Positions 19,501 through 30,774 of a DNA stretch of 64,000 nt are shown here, piece after piece. The translations under genes and the position numbers were made by a program. The notes beneath the pieces were generated by a model. The model ran no database searches, had not been told where the DNA came from, and saw nothing but the letters and a program-made list of their open reading frames with translations. Position 1 is the stretch's first letter. The number at the start of each line of letters is the position of its first letter. The DNA comes from Arion vulgaris (lineage: Eukaryota; Mollusca; Gastropoda; Stylommatophora; Arionidae), in the NCBI GenBank assembly GCA_020796225.1, contig CM036771.1, positions 26,084,176-26,148,175 on the forward strand, in the 5' to 3' direction.

Positions 19501-22500
19501 ACAAAGTGGCGGAGAAGATCATTAATGCCTTTGAATTCAAATGCTACAGAAGAGTACTTAGAATATCATGGACAGAGAAAAGAACAAACGCTTCTGTTCT
19601 GCAACAGCTTGATATTAAAGAGCATAACATCAAGGAAAATTAAATATTTCAGATACATCAAACGACATGAGTGCCTAGAGAAGATTATTTTGGAGGAAAT
19701 GGTGCCTGGAAGAAGAATGAGAGGAATACCTAGAAGACGATGGGTGCAAGATGTCATTGACGATCTGAAAATGACTGATGCGGGTCAACTTGCGCAGAAC
19801 AGAGAGTTTTTCCGGACTGCTGTCATGTGAGCTAAGTTCCAGAAGAGACAAGCTACTTGATGATGATGGTGGTTCATTTAAATTTTCTGTACATATTTAG
19901 TCTCTAATAGTTGTTTATGTGTGTATAACTCACTCACAAAACTATACTCACTTTTAATCTAACAAATCCTACTGCAATATACAACAAGTAATCTTTCTGG
20001 CCAACAACGTCTTCTTTAGGGTTCCTCAACAAATCTATTCAGACAGAATATTTCAAAAACAAAAATTGTATGCATTGCTAATGAAGTAACATTTCAGTTC
20101 ATATCTTCATATCCTGAACTAATCAAATAACATGATGGTTATTTGTAGGGTATTGTCTATTCCCAGGTGGATGATGTAGTTGGTTGTCCACTCTTGCTGT
20201 TAAGCGTAGGGATGGGAGCTTTAATTTGCATTCTAGGGCTAGATGAGTCGCCCTTGTGTTATATCTGTGTTTATGTAGTGTGGTCTTGATATTGTCTATC
20301 CATCTTTTCCTTGGTCTTCCCTTAGCTCTAGTACCTGATCTCTTTTATTGTATGCTGTTATTGGTGGTTTGTTGTATTTATTCTCATTAAATGTTCAAAC
20401 CACTGCATTTGTTGTCTTTCGATGTATTCGGTGCATGAATTTATGCCCACTTTGCTTCTTATGTCCTCATTTAGTAGTTGTAATTGTCATCATCTAAATG
20501 TTGTACCAATCCTATAGATAATGACTGAAGATTTAGAAAGCAAGTTGAATGCACTTGAAAATAGATGTCTGCGAAAAATAATGAACGTAAAATGAAACTA
20601 ATTCAGGAGAAGTGATGAAATCAGAGAAATGCCTGGTCAAACACTAGTAACAACTGTTATAAGAAAGAGAAGATGGAAATATGTTGGATACATCTTGAGA
20701 AGAAATGATCAAAGCAGACATTAAGTAGAATACAGAGGGTTCAAGAAAGAGAGAACGACCTAAGGAGACCCTGAAATGAACTTTTCTGTGAGAGGCAAGA
20801 AATATTGGTCTCAGTTCCATGGAGCGAGTTGTCCAGAATAGAGCGCTATGGAGAAATTGCTTGTAGGCCCCACCCAAATAAAATAAAAATTATGCCTATC
20901 GTCAAATCGCCAGAATAATGTTAGAATAGTCATAATGTTCCAACTTTGCATGTGACACAACAGCCTGAGACACCACCTTTACCAGATTAGCAAACACATC
21001 TGTGGTACCAGCTGACAGTTGAACACCTATTGCAGACCTGTACAACATACTATGAAATGACAAGCATGTGAGACAGATGTGATCTGCAAAAATCAATGTC
21101 TAATCTAGGCATTCTGCTTAATTTTGGCTATTTGCTGTGCAGATATTGAACAACACATGTGATAGAGGGAACCCTGTGGTAGTCGTGGACATATACATGC
21201 AGGGTCTGACATCAATGTTCTAACAGTTTCACTCCATTACAAAAGCAGCCATTCAGCTCACTAGCCAAGGATTTACCCCACACCTTAGCAAGAGTATCAT
21301 GATCAAAAAGTCTGCTTTGCTATAAACATTTTCCAAGTCAATCACCACAACAACAGTCTCCTGTCTGGATTGGAAGCCTTTGTAAACATAATAAGAAAAT
21401 GTGCCAGCATAATCTCAAGTCCCTTTCATTGGCTGGTAGCTACCCAGGGTATCAGGAAAGATGTGGTCTGTCTCCAGGTGACATATTAACTCTCTCACCA
21501 CTATATTCTCCAGTAATAGCTACATACATTTTTCACAGTGGGTATACTGTAGCTGCTGAGCAGTCTTCTTCAAACACTCCATATCGACCACTTGTTAAAC
21601 TACTCTTTGTGAATTGTATATGACTTGAGCCTAAGAGCGATTGTACGTTGTGCCAGTTATGCACCTACAAGTAGGCCGGCACATCCGATTTCTGCAATTT
21701 TTATTTACTAGGGTAACTTCCCTAGGCCCCTACTTAGGTCGTCTCTTACTACATGTCTTGTAGGTCGCAGTGTTACTATTCTTTGCTCCCCTTGCAAGTC
21801 CCAACAACACACGGGTATCTGAGCAGTCTATGATCCTTCCCTTGTTTATGGAGAAATTGTAAATAGTTACGCAGTCAATCCTCAAGTACTACTCATTCAG
21901 TTGTGGAAATCATCAATAACCATCTCATCGAGCTGTTTGATGTGGTAATACTGGTGCCCAGTCAGACCCTGGAGCAGTGCTGTGGTTGACTGAGTGCATT
22001 TACTACATTCTCCTTTGTTAAGAAATCAGTATAATGCTCCTCAATGTTATTAATATCACAAAGAACAATCACATGGCGGCCATCATCACTCTTTCTTATG
22101 TGAGCCACAAAACATTGAAGAAATCATTTTTCTGTCTCTGTTGTCATTAGGGTTCCTGACGAGTCCTGTAAAGTAGGAACTAAGTGGCTGGTTGTCCTGT
22201 TTATTCTCTGATAAAACTACCCGAATTGATATAGTGAGTTATCACCACCAACTTAGGTTATGAAACCTCCAATAACTCACCCTTTGCTTCACTGGCCAAT
22301 TCTTTGAAACTATTACTGAATATGTGTCGAACAACAGACTTTTCCTCCACATCAAACAAATTTATCTGTTGTTTCTTTCCAGCTTTCTGCCATTGTAGCC
22401 TCTTTTGCCAGCCACACTTTTTCAATATTTTTATTCATCAAGTTGGTTGCAGGAAGGGTTCCTAGCAGTCTTTTGTCTGGCATTCTACCGAAACATATAT

Positions 22501-23808
22501 AATTGGTTTCAAAATAAATAAATCTTCAGTAGCAATAAGACAGTGTGAAGCAATAAGACAGTATTACAAAATTACGAACCTTCCAACAATGCTATGCCCT
22601 TACGCATGTCTGACACATAGCGACTTCTTATAAGACAATAAGCATAATCAAACTGGGTTTTCTGCTGACGTATCCCTTCTTGTCTGCTCAGTATATAAAG
22701 CTTCAAATTTCTGTGCAAATACATATGTTGAAAATTGTTGCCATTTATGGCAAAAACATAATTATAGTGGAAATATTTGTTTAAATGAAATGCTTGCTTA
22801 ACTCAGCAAATCCAGTTACCAATTTACAACTGGGTCGAATACATTCATTACATGTTTCCATTCTTTATAATCTTCCAACAAAGTTAATTAGTTTTGATGT
22901 ATTTATATATATATATTATAAACATCATGAAAAAACTGAACACTGGGGCCATTGGACAAATGATGAATATCATCAGGCATTAATAAGTAATATAAGCTCA
23001 ACAGAAAAGAGAAAGTTGTGATTATTCGGCCACCACACATGTCACAACTGAATGTGATACCATCTTTTCAAAAGTTAAAGATAAGTTATATAGATCTGAT
23101 GAGCGTGACATCAATACAAGGACTATTGAATATTTTTAACAGAAGCTGCCCTGTGTATGATGAGCAGAGAAGACTGATATGGCTGTGCCATTGCATGATT
23201 CATTGCTGGCATGACAAGCTTTTTTTGTGGTCTCAAGAACCTAAGATGGACCTTTTTCTATGAACATATTCAAGTTAACATCTGACAGTCAATGGAGAAA
23301 GAAAGAACATGTTAACATAAAACATTCAAAGTGATTAATGAAATTTGAGAAGTAGTTTCAAGTAAACAATGATGAATAATAATAATGGTGCTGAGTTCAG
23401 TTAGTTACTATAAAATTTAAAATATTGTAATTGTTTGTTTTGTATGGGATTAAAACCTCTTTGATTCGAGACGTATCACTTTCATCCTATGAACGAGTCT
23501 TTTTTCTGGTTATATCACACACTCACAATGTGAATGTGTATGGTCAACAACAACAAATTTTAGTTATAGTTAAGTAAGTAAGTTACAGAGAATCCAGAAG
23601 TTAAATGAATTGTCACAGTGTATGAGCATTTGTTTGTCAGAAGCGTGAATAATAATACGATTAATAATGACTAACGAACGCAGATCTACTCAACTGTGAC
23701 ATTAAGATATTTTTTCGAAACATTTTATTGACAATGTAACCATTGATGTGGTGAACAGAATACCTTCAACTCATTGGTGTCAACATTCGCCTCGACAATT
23801 GTATCCAT
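16578..23808 (-). CDS. FIS1: Mitochondrial fission 1 protein homologue, five exons, frameshifted in exon 2
   Basis: FIS1 is a tail-anchored outer mitochondrial and peroxisomal membrane protein with a TPR-like fold that recruits fission factors. - strand exons: 23764-23808, 22580-22710, 19952-20034, 18549-18654, 16578-16666 (stop 16578-16580). Features: QFDYAYCLIRSRY at about residues 34-46, KDYLLYIAVG at 72-81, EYEKALKY at 87-94, then a C-terminal anchor DGLLGMAIVGGAALALGGLV and a short basic end KK. Exon 2 starts in the frame giving KFEALYTEQ, which fits the family, but the family-like continuation is in the next frame. One extra base near 22,683 explains this; the corrected total is 453 nt, 150 aa, the usual length. 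A weaker donor inside exon 1 (GA|GTTGAA) would also restore frame but loses the conserved FE block. It is either a sequence error or a damaged allele. Introns are 1.1-2.5 kb and hold LINEs and SINEs. Confidence 0.9.
17113..17345 (-). mobile_element. SINE family A copy in FIS1 intron 4
   Basis: Reverse orientation: tail GTTCGAACGCTCC-like at the low end, the CAATCGCTCTTAGG block, a CTAGGGTAGC block and a head near 17,340. Degenerate core. It is antisense to the window but sense to FIS1. Confidence 0.8.
18075..18445 (+). mobile_element. LINE family beta, ORF2 C-terminal fragment in FIS1 intron 4
   Basis: KKQIKWFGHISRLPTNSTPQ recalls the KKQQIKWFGH block of the beta copies at 46.1 and 52.7 kb. 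It ends with LSSYPEAMRQ. It lies just outside the acceptor side of FIS1 exon 4, antisense to the gene. Confidence 0.75.
18800..19030 (-). mobile_element. tRNA-like SINE in FIS1 intron 3
   Basis: On the - strand: GCAGTAGCATAGTTATTAG (A-box-like), then GGGTTCAATTCC (B box), followed by about 150 bp of body. A single copy in the window. Confidence 0.6.
19240..19870 (+). mobile_element. LINE ORF2 C-terminal part with TGATG tail, FIS1 intron 3
   Basis: In order, with frameshifts: DKTELMAN, FEYLGALLTND, then LEYHGQRKEQ-like, IKYFRYIKRHE, GRRMRGIPRRRWVQDVIDDL and TDAGQLAQNREFFRTAVM. The 3' end is CAAGCTACTTGATGATGATG. This is the post-RT region of an RTE-like LINE. Its 3' end sits about 80 bp from FIS1 exon 3. 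Confidence 0.8.
20150..20480 (-). mobile_element. LINE C-terminal fragment in FIS1 intron 2
   Basis: On the - strand, across frames: WTDNIKTTLHKH-like, then NTRATHLALEC and SLRLTARVDNQLHHPPGN. The basic Trp-containing block is typical of LINE C-termini. Confidence 0.5.
20516..20885 (+). mobile_element. LINE C-terminal fragment in FIS1 intron 2
   Basis: Reads LESKLNALENRCLRKIMN, then GQTLVTTVIRKRRWKYVGY and FSVRGKKYWSQFHG. Stops and frameshifts are present. It is head-on to the RT fragment that follows. Confidence 0.7.
20886..22490 (-). mobile_element. LINE reverse-transcriptase fragment, split by a SINE
   Basis: On the - strand a decayed RT can be followed: VVVIDLENVYSKADF, TTTGFPLSHVLFNI, and IFADHICL at the catalytic box (the second Asp of the usual FADD is replaced by His). 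Upstream linker sequence extends to about 22,490. A SINE A copy interrupts it at 21,567-21,818. Confidence 0.6.
21567..21818 (-). mobile_element. SINE family A copy with 11-bp target duplication
   Basis: The 252-bp insertion is flanked by CTGAGCAGTCT at 21,556-21,566 and again at 21,819-21,829, exact. All family blocks are recognisable in reverse orientation. Confidence 0.92.
22711..23763. other. FIS1 intron 1, no recognised element
   Basis: AT-rich sequence. Open frames at 22,785-23,263 (+) have no family resemblance. I searched it on the - strand for an extra FIS1 exon that could explain the phase problem and found none. Confidence 0.5.
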
Positions 23809-24110
23809 CTTCCTCGGCTACTACTGTCTCAACTCCGGTGTATACGTATAGTAAAATGTCAAGCTCACCATGTCAATATTATTTAAATCAGTGATTCTCA
23901 ACTTTTACATTGCAGTCTTCTAGAACTTATGTTTCAGTTTGGAATATCTTAATTTGCAGCGTTTTCCTCTCTAGCGAATGTCATTAATTCGGTTTTATCG
24001 ATGTTTATTCTCATATAGTATTCAATAGTATTCATTGCATGTTAATTAACTGGAGTCTGTTAAGAGTTCTTCAAAGTTATTCCCTTCACTGATGTTATCT
24101 ATTTTACAGA
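23809..24110. other. Region upstream of the FIS1 start
   Basis: It should hold the FIS1 5' UTR and promoter. No clear TATA box or CpG-rich segment was identified; the sequence just above the ATG is mildly GC-richer than the surroundings. Confidence 0.4.
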
Positions 24111-24116
24111 TTTGAT

Positions 24117-24205
24117 CTATATATCTTCTTCTCTGACGTAATCTCTTCTTGACCTGACGATATGAGGCAAACAGGATTCGAGAAAAGAAGAATAAAGATC
24201 CATAT
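24117..24205 (+). mobile_element. Short LINE beta tail remnant
   Basis: CTTGACCTGACGATATGAGG and AACAGGATTCGAGAAAAG match the extreme 3' end of LINE beta. Confidence 0.55.
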
Positions 24206-24209
24206 ATGT

Positions 24210-24775
24210 GAGGAACAGCAGCGGTGATCATTCGCATCGTAGGAAATTCGTTCAATATCATGAATATCTCTTATGAAATTGAGTCCGATATTTCTCGCCT
24301 ATCAGTAAAGTTCGTTTCAAGGTTTTCCTATGTCTCTCGTGAACTATTTGCATCCCCTTTCAGTGCATGCTTTGTGATTCTTTGGTTGTTTTTTTTCTTA
24401 GAGTATGCCCAACATATTTTCATTTCTTCTTTTTTTTTTTTTTTTTTAAAACAGTTATCACTAGTGTTTTACCAGAAATTTTTTCTGATTCCATCCCCTC
24501 TTCTGAAATCGTCCCATTTTATGTTCATTATTGTTTGCGGGTAAATATTTTCAAATTCATTTAAATTATGTTCTATATTTAATTATTTTCTTCCTATCGC
24601 AGGCATATGTAATATCTTAGGAATGTGACACAGTTTGAAATGAAAATTCGCAATTTAGAATTAAAACTGTATAACTTGAAGTTCCATTGGTTTTTTTTTT
24701 AAAGACTTAAAACTTACGTCTTTTTTCTCCTAATCGATATCATTTCACACTTAGAACATTTTCTCATCATCCAGT
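24210..24775. other. Intergenic AT-rich sequence with T runs
   Basis: Contains a long T run near 24,428-24,447 and others near 24,690. No coding or repeat family recognised. Confidence 0.4.
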
Positions 24776-24779
24776 CAAT

Positions 24780-25100
24780 GGCCAATTCGAACAAGCATCA
24801 AGGTGCGTGTCCTTTGTAGGACGTTACTCTCTTTGCAGTGCATCTGAAATACACACACACTCTGGCTCTAGCCAGTTCACCCACTTCGCCTATGGTCATA
24901 TTCATGGTTTCTTTAATATCTTGTAGCCATCTTCTTTCTCTGCGTCCTATGATCCTGCCCTCCAATATTGTTCTCTCCATACCATCTTGATGTGGTCAAA
25001 GTATCTAATTTTTATGTATAGTATATTGTTTATCAGCCAATTGTCTTTAACATTCAGTTCTTTCAGTACATCAGTGTTCTTCCCCCACCCGAACAGTAGC
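24780..25100 (-). mobile_element. LINE C-terminal fragment
   Basis: On the - strand: VLKELNVKDNWLINNI, then IRYFDHIKM, ERTILEGRIIGRRERRWLQD and GEVGELARAR, the standard order of a LINE post-RT tail. Frame breaks occur near 24,980. Confidence 0.7.
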
Positions 25101-26030
25101 AGAAATAAAAATACAACATTCTTTTACTCCGGTTCGAATAATAAACCAGTCGCCTTGATTTATTATTTAGCATTATGCAATCTGTCCAATAAGTTAGTTT
25201 GCGTTATTACAACTGTTTTCGATCTCCACTTTTTATTTGACAGTTGATGATATTATCATTTCTAGATACAAGGTTATACTTATTTGAAGTTTAGTCTCTA
25301 TTTTCAATCTTCGTTTTTTTCTTGTTGTCTATTGTCATAACTTTTTCTGTATGTTGATTTTCATATTATGTTTATTCAATGCTTAAAATAATCTATTCAT
25401 GTTGAATTGACCTTCTGATGTGGTAATTAATATTTAGACATCTGCAAAATGAAGATCTTTGATGGTGTTATTTATCTATTACTGGATCTTCTTTAGTATT
25501 CATGTTCTCATAACATACTATTAACAATAAATTTGTGGTTTCACTTAGGCATGCGTCGCATGCCAGGCAATGAAAACATGGAGAATTTGCTACTGGCGTA
25601 ATGTCTAACCATCCCTTTACGACAGCAATTTAAAGTACGTTTACAACATTAGTATTTGCTATAAAAGATAAGTCTATGAAAACAGTTTGCACAGATCAAA
25701 TGACTGGGGGCTTGCATTTGTCTCTTGTGTGAACCGCTGATCTAGAACGATTTGTGGTGTATTCGATACTTAGCACATTGCGTGTACTCATAATCGCAGT
25801 TTCATAATAACAAGAGTTCGTTATCAAGTGGCGTATCCACATGAGAAATTTGTTTTTGAAACATTTCTTTTGTCATAGTTATGCAATTGGACAAAATGTT
25901 ATATTAGATGTTCACTTCTTGATCTTACCAGACTATCGTAGCTTAGTTGCTGTAAAAAAAAAAACCCACACAACTCTTACTTGCGCTCAAATTAAACTCA
26001 AATCTTTAAACGCGAGGTCCGAGTACACAA
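25101..26030. other. Intergenic sequence with no recognised feature
   Basis: AT-rich, with short open frames only. Confidence 0.4.
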
Positions 26031-26043
26031 GTCCCCAATGTCT

Positions 26044-26239
26044 TTTTCGATCCAGAAGCACTTGAGCTTTCAGCTCTTCGGCTCGGTGCCATGGGCATCG
26101 TAACCCTTCTGTTCGGTGCCACAAACACCGTAAATCTGGAGAAGCTGTGGCTTTTCTGCCAGCCCGCGGAATTGAACCCCACTCACAGGGGCTTGTCACA
26201 CGTCGTCCAACGCGCTACGAACACGCTGGGCAGTTGGGC
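26044..26239 (-). mobile_element. SINE family T copy
   Basis: On the - strand the head carries GGGTTCAATTCCGCGGG (B box) and the body carries CCATGGCACCGAGCCGAAG. The sequence CCCCAATRTCT flanks it at 26,033-26,043 and 26,240-26,250 with one mismatch, a likely 11-bp target duplication. Confidence 0.88.
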
Positions 26240-26284
26240 CCCCAATATCTCTAGTTCCCTTCAGCAATCATCTGATATTGTCAT

Positions 26285-26640
26285 CTTTAGTGTGCGTCTG
26301 TAGCGTAAGCGGTAGTGAACTCGATCACAACTCAAGTGTACCTGATTCAAACTCCGCGGCGGGCAAGTGTGGAAGCAAATTCGTTTTTGTGGGATTTTTA
26401 CGAAAGGTAAAAATAGACCTCACCGTTCAGAAAGCAATGGCAAACTATTGAACGTATAAGTGGTGCCTAGAAAATCAGCGACTCGTTTACTGTGGTTGCT
26501 GGCTACGTCATGTAAAGGATATGCCACTATTTTCATTAATTCATCGCCATAGCACTAACACTGACGACGATTTTACGAAAGTGGACTGTACCGAGATTCG
26601 AACACCTTTCACTTATGCGCAAATACAGATCATCATCATC
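26285..26640 (+). mobile_element. SINE family U copy
   Basis: The tRNA-like head has CTGTAGCGTAAGCGGTAGTG and TGATTCAAACTCCGCGG. The body block CAAACTATTGAACGTATAAG is shared with 51,404-51,752. It lies 45 bp from a SINE T copy. Confidence 0.8.
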
Positions 26641-26689
26641 CGTAAAACTGTTCACTGAATTCGACCCTGTACTTAACTTTCTACCTCAA

Positions 26690-26940
26690 ACCTAGTCCTA
26701 TGCTTGTCTTCGAGTTCTGATTCAATAGTCCTCACTACTATGTGCCCCTATGTCTTCCTTTTCTGCGCTCCCCCTACAGTGTCCACTGCATTGCCAACGG
26801 TTTACTTTTTCATCCTTAAAATATGTCCAATCCATCGAATAATATTACTGCCACCACTAAACAACGCTTTCTTCATGTATCTCTGCCTAAAATATTGTAT
26901 TTGCTCATTTTGTTTCGTATCTCTTTAATAGTGTTGATTT
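26690..26940 (-). mobile_element. Possible LINE C-terminal fragment
   Basis: The - strand peptide RYMKKALFSGGSNIIRWIGH continues LRMKK, resembling the W-GH-LRM block. Heavily decayed. Confidence 0.45.
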
Positions 26941-27134
26941 CGATTGTTCACGTTACTTGTAATATATGATTAAATACACAAACATTTTTTTTAAAATGTT
27001 GATAACTTTGATATGGCCACGGTCTAGAAATTAAGGTATTGTTCCACACCATTTCAAAAAGAAAGAAAAAATGACAACAATCTGGAATATAAGTTATCAA
27101 GATTGTTAGATCTTAGATTGTTAAGCAGCTGTCG

Positions 27135-28865
27135 AAATACTTGTTGAAATACGTAAAAACAAAGTACTGTAGGTTTACAAAAACAATACACAGCAATGTT
27201 TCGATCAAAATGCCGTTATACATTTGGTTTCTACTTAGTATGGAACACCTATGATGGCCTTCTTCCGTCCGTGTATCATAGATACATCGATGATTGTATT
27301 GGAGTTACCGATATGTCTGAAGCCGATTTGTCACGCTTCATTACCTTCATCAATGCCTTCAATCCTGCTATTCGGTTCACCTCTCACATCTCTACCTCCT
27401 GTGTCAATTTTCTTGACATCACTATCACGATCAGCCTATCCACTATCACTACATCAGTATACTACAAGCCTACTGATACACATAGCTTTCTTCTGTATAC
27501 CTCTTCCCATCCCCAGGCTTGTCGTGACTCTTTACCTTTCTCTCAACTCTTACGCCTTCGTCGCCTCTGCAGTGAGGACGACGATTTTCTTGATAGAGCT
27601 CATGAGATGCTTGATTTCTTCCGCCAGCGCCTATACCCGGAGAATGTGCTTACATCTGCCATGCATCGGGTTCAGCTAATTGCTCGCCAGGAGGCCCCAA
27701 GTCTGACAGGGTTAAACTTATCTTAACTTTCCACCCTCATAGTTCCCTGGTGAAAAGGTCTTATTCCATCATCTCCCTATTCTTCAGTATGATCCTGAGA
27801 CACGTTCAGTCTTCCAACACTATCCTTTGGTGGCGTACAGACGGGACAGAAGCCTCAAGGATTTGTTGGTACACAGTCGCCTCAAGCCTAACATCCAGAG
27901 TCACTTTGGCACCATCCAATGTGGCCGTCGGCGCTGTAATACATGTGCATATGTAATACAGACCCGTACTGTCTCTTTCCAAAAGCTACCTATACCATTC
28001 AAGACAGTTTCACGTGTGAGTCCCGCAATATCATCTATGCTATCACCTGCAAACGATGCCATAAGGCCTATATTGGTGAAACCGGTAAGAGGCTCAGTGA
28101 CCGATTCGCCCAACACTTACGCGATATTCGCCAATGCTCTGTGACCACTCATTTCAATGATACTGGCCATTCAGGAGTTGACGATGTCCAGGTCACAGCC
28201 ATCCGATCATGTTCCTCCGATGATCGCAGTCGATTCGCCCTGGAGAACCGTTTTATTTCATTCTATGGCACTTTGCGACCTCTTGGACTCAACGCATTAC
28301 ATTCCTATGCTTCTTAGTACTGTCTTATCTCGTGCCTTGTTATCTATATGTGTGTTTGCTCCATATATGTGTCATTTATCCACTATATTGTTTATTGTTC
28401 CTCTCCTTTTCCACTTTCGGTTTTTGTGTTGTACTCATTTCGTTGTTCGTTTTTATTCCCAGATTTTCATCAGATAGGTTTATGTTTCCACATGTAATCG
28501 TCCATTTGTAGTGTTCCTCGAAATTCGTCATTCTTGTTGTATTGTTTGCTTGATAAAGGCCTTTTGGTCGAAACGTTGCTGTTTATCGTCACTGTTTATG
28601 TATTTTGTAAAACTGTAGTACTTTGTTTTTACGTGTTTACCGTTATACATTTGCAACATTCGTTGTGACGTAGTAAGGTTAGATTTAATAGTTATATTTG
28701 TTGTGTACTCTACATGTTGTGTGAGTAGTGAAATTCCTCCTCTCTCTTGTATCCTTTGCGTGATAAAGGTTTTTTGGTCGAAACGTTGCTGTGTATTGTT
28801 ATTGGTTTTTTTTTTAAAACTACAGTAGGCCTACTTTGTTTTTACGTGTTTCACCATTGCAACAG
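27135..28865 (+). mobile_element. Penelope-like element, 5'-truncated, with GIY-YIG endonuclease
   Basis: The reading frame at 27,196-27,726 contains YHRYIDDCIGV (RT catalytic box with Asp-Asp) and TSCVNFLDITI, then SVYYKPTDTHSFL. After frameshifts near 27,730-27,900, the frame at 27,943-28,317 contains AITCKRCHKAYIGETGKRLS, then FAQHLRDI and ALENRFISFYG. This is the GIY-YIG endonuclease joined after the RT, the layout of Penelope-like elements. Downstream, two related copies of a terminal segment (GGTCGAAACGTTGCTG near 28,567 and 28,779) follow. An inverted match to that segment lies upstream at 27,150-27,220. Dead because of truncation and frame breaks. Confidence 0.85.
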
Positions 28866-28889
28866 TTTTACTGCAGTATTACCCTATAT

Positions 28890-29200
28890 CGGTCACAAAT
28901 GAGGAACTTATGGAGAGAACAAGACAGATTCCAGTGAACGAGCAGGTTAAAAAAGACGCTGGCGCTGGATAGGACACACTTTGCGAAAACCGGAGGGAAT
29001 ATAACAAGAAGGGTCCTTGCCTGGAACCCGCAGGGACAGCGAAAGAAGGGAGGCCGAGAAATACATGGAGACGAGATTTGGAGGCGGAGATCAACAATAT
29101 AAAGAAGAGCTGGAGGGAGCTGCAGGAGATAGCTAGAGATAGGAAGACTTGGCATGAGTTGGTTGAGGGCCTATGCCCCAACCCGGGGTAAAAGGCAAAG
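28890..29200 (+). mobile_element. LINE family gamma, ORF2 C-terminal fragment
   Basis: Reads RRWRWIGHTLRKPEGNITRR then VLAWNPQGQRKKG, a 1-nt loss near 29,047, then NTWRRDLEAEINNIKKSW and DRKTWHELVEGLCPNPG before the stop. It ends in a GA-repeat tail at about 29,197-29,213. The same family is seen at 43.86-44.33 kb. Confidence 0.85.
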
Positions 29201-29219
29201 AGAGAGAGAGAGAGATTAC

Positions 29220-30770
29220 CCTATATCGAAAATACTTGAACAAATCCGCTTCTGGTTATATTGTCTCCCTTCGTAATACTGTGTGACAATGACAATCGGA
29301 TAAGACCGATATCATTTAGAAAATACAAATGTCAAAAAAAGGTGAGAGCTCGGTTGTGATATAATAACATGAATATCTTTGATACGCATAAATAAAAATA
29401 TACCTCTTCGTGACTCATCTCTAGCATGTTGGGTAATATGGTGTCCAGTGTTCTTCTAAAAGTTAGTATGTACTAAAGATATTATGTATGAACCAAACTT
29501 ATGATTTCATAACAGCTGCTTAAGTACTACACATTATAGTTTTATTATTCATTTTTGCTTGTTTATGTGATACCATACATACGTGTCTTTGTCATGAAAC
29601 GCCAATTTATTACGTATCACCGCAGCCTCCCCACGGTTTTCTCCAGATCTGATCCGCTCTGACCACCTCATATTTGTAGGTTTTCGCACATCGCGTACAC
29701 ATTATTCTGCAAACATTTTGAACATGAAACTTTCAAGAATCCAAATTAGAGGTCTTTTTTTGTATTCGTTCTTATCAAACAAGTTGACCACTCATTCTGA
29801 TCGTGAGGTTTGAGCCGATAACGTGAATACGGTGCGCCCCGGTTTATATGCCACTAACTACATATGTAGAACAGGCGCATCCGAGAAAGTTTCAGCCCAA
29901 GTTGTTTCTTGGGTTTGCCTGACCTGGCATTCCCTGACATCTGTTCTCAGACTGAATGTCATTCTCTCTTTTCGAATATTCAATGCAGCTTGACTATGAT
30001 CTGGGCCGAAGAGGATGAGCATGCATAGTTTTTTTTATCCTGACGAGGTGAGGAACATTTTCAACCGTTTTTGGGACATGTATCCACTTTGTCGCCACCA
30101 GAAAATATTGAGTTTTTCACTCTGTATTTTTCCTGCAAGGAAGCGAAAACATTGGCTATAAGACGAGGTACAGAAACATATTTTTGTTCCTGCACTTAAC
30201 AAATCGTCCCCATCCCACTAGCACATGTTTTGCATCAAGTACAGAGTTTTGTTTTCTTTTAGTCTTCTCTTGTGTCGATACAATACAGATTTGTTTCTCA
30301 GCCATTAATAGTTTTGTCAGGACCGGACGATTCTGGTACGACCGGTCAGTTTGGTTCTGGGTGGTGTGATTTTACACCTGTATACAGTTCATCTGTTTGA
30401 GTTCTGTAATCAGTTCCTCTGTATATGGAATGACTTCTTTGCCGGTTTTTTCTCTCAAGGTGTCAGCCAGAGGACTCGTGTAGGCTCTGCAGTGCAAACC
30501 GATCTAATACTATTCGTGGGTACGACTACACTACTACCAAATCGCATAGTAGCTCCCCTTCGAGCCCTACTCACCTTGCCAGACTATGGTGCATAAATAT
30601 ATTTCCAGGGTCACCCATGCAGTAGAGTCTTGGTCAGTACCAGCTCACTAACTCTGCCTTGGTCACCTTATTTTATTGTGCTTGTGGTCTTAATATTTGG
30701 ACGTGTTTATTATTCGACAAGTCTTTAATAGTATTGATAAACCGTACGTTTTCATGGCCTGCAGATTATT
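29220..30770. other. Intergenic sequence with no recognised feature
   Basis: About 1.5 kb. Open frames of 60-81 codons at 30,184-30,879 do not resemble known families. No repeat copies elsewhere in the window noticed. Confidence 0.4.
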
Positions 30771-30774
30771 TCTT

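Noticed and set aside
23018..23263. 81-codon + frame as a possible extra exon in FIS1 intron 1
   Set aside because: It is on the wrong strand for FIS1 and matches nothing in the expected N-terminal region.
28868..29181. 95-100 codon frames on the - strand
   Set aside because: They are antisense to the LINE gamma C-terminus, whose + strand peptide is recognisable.
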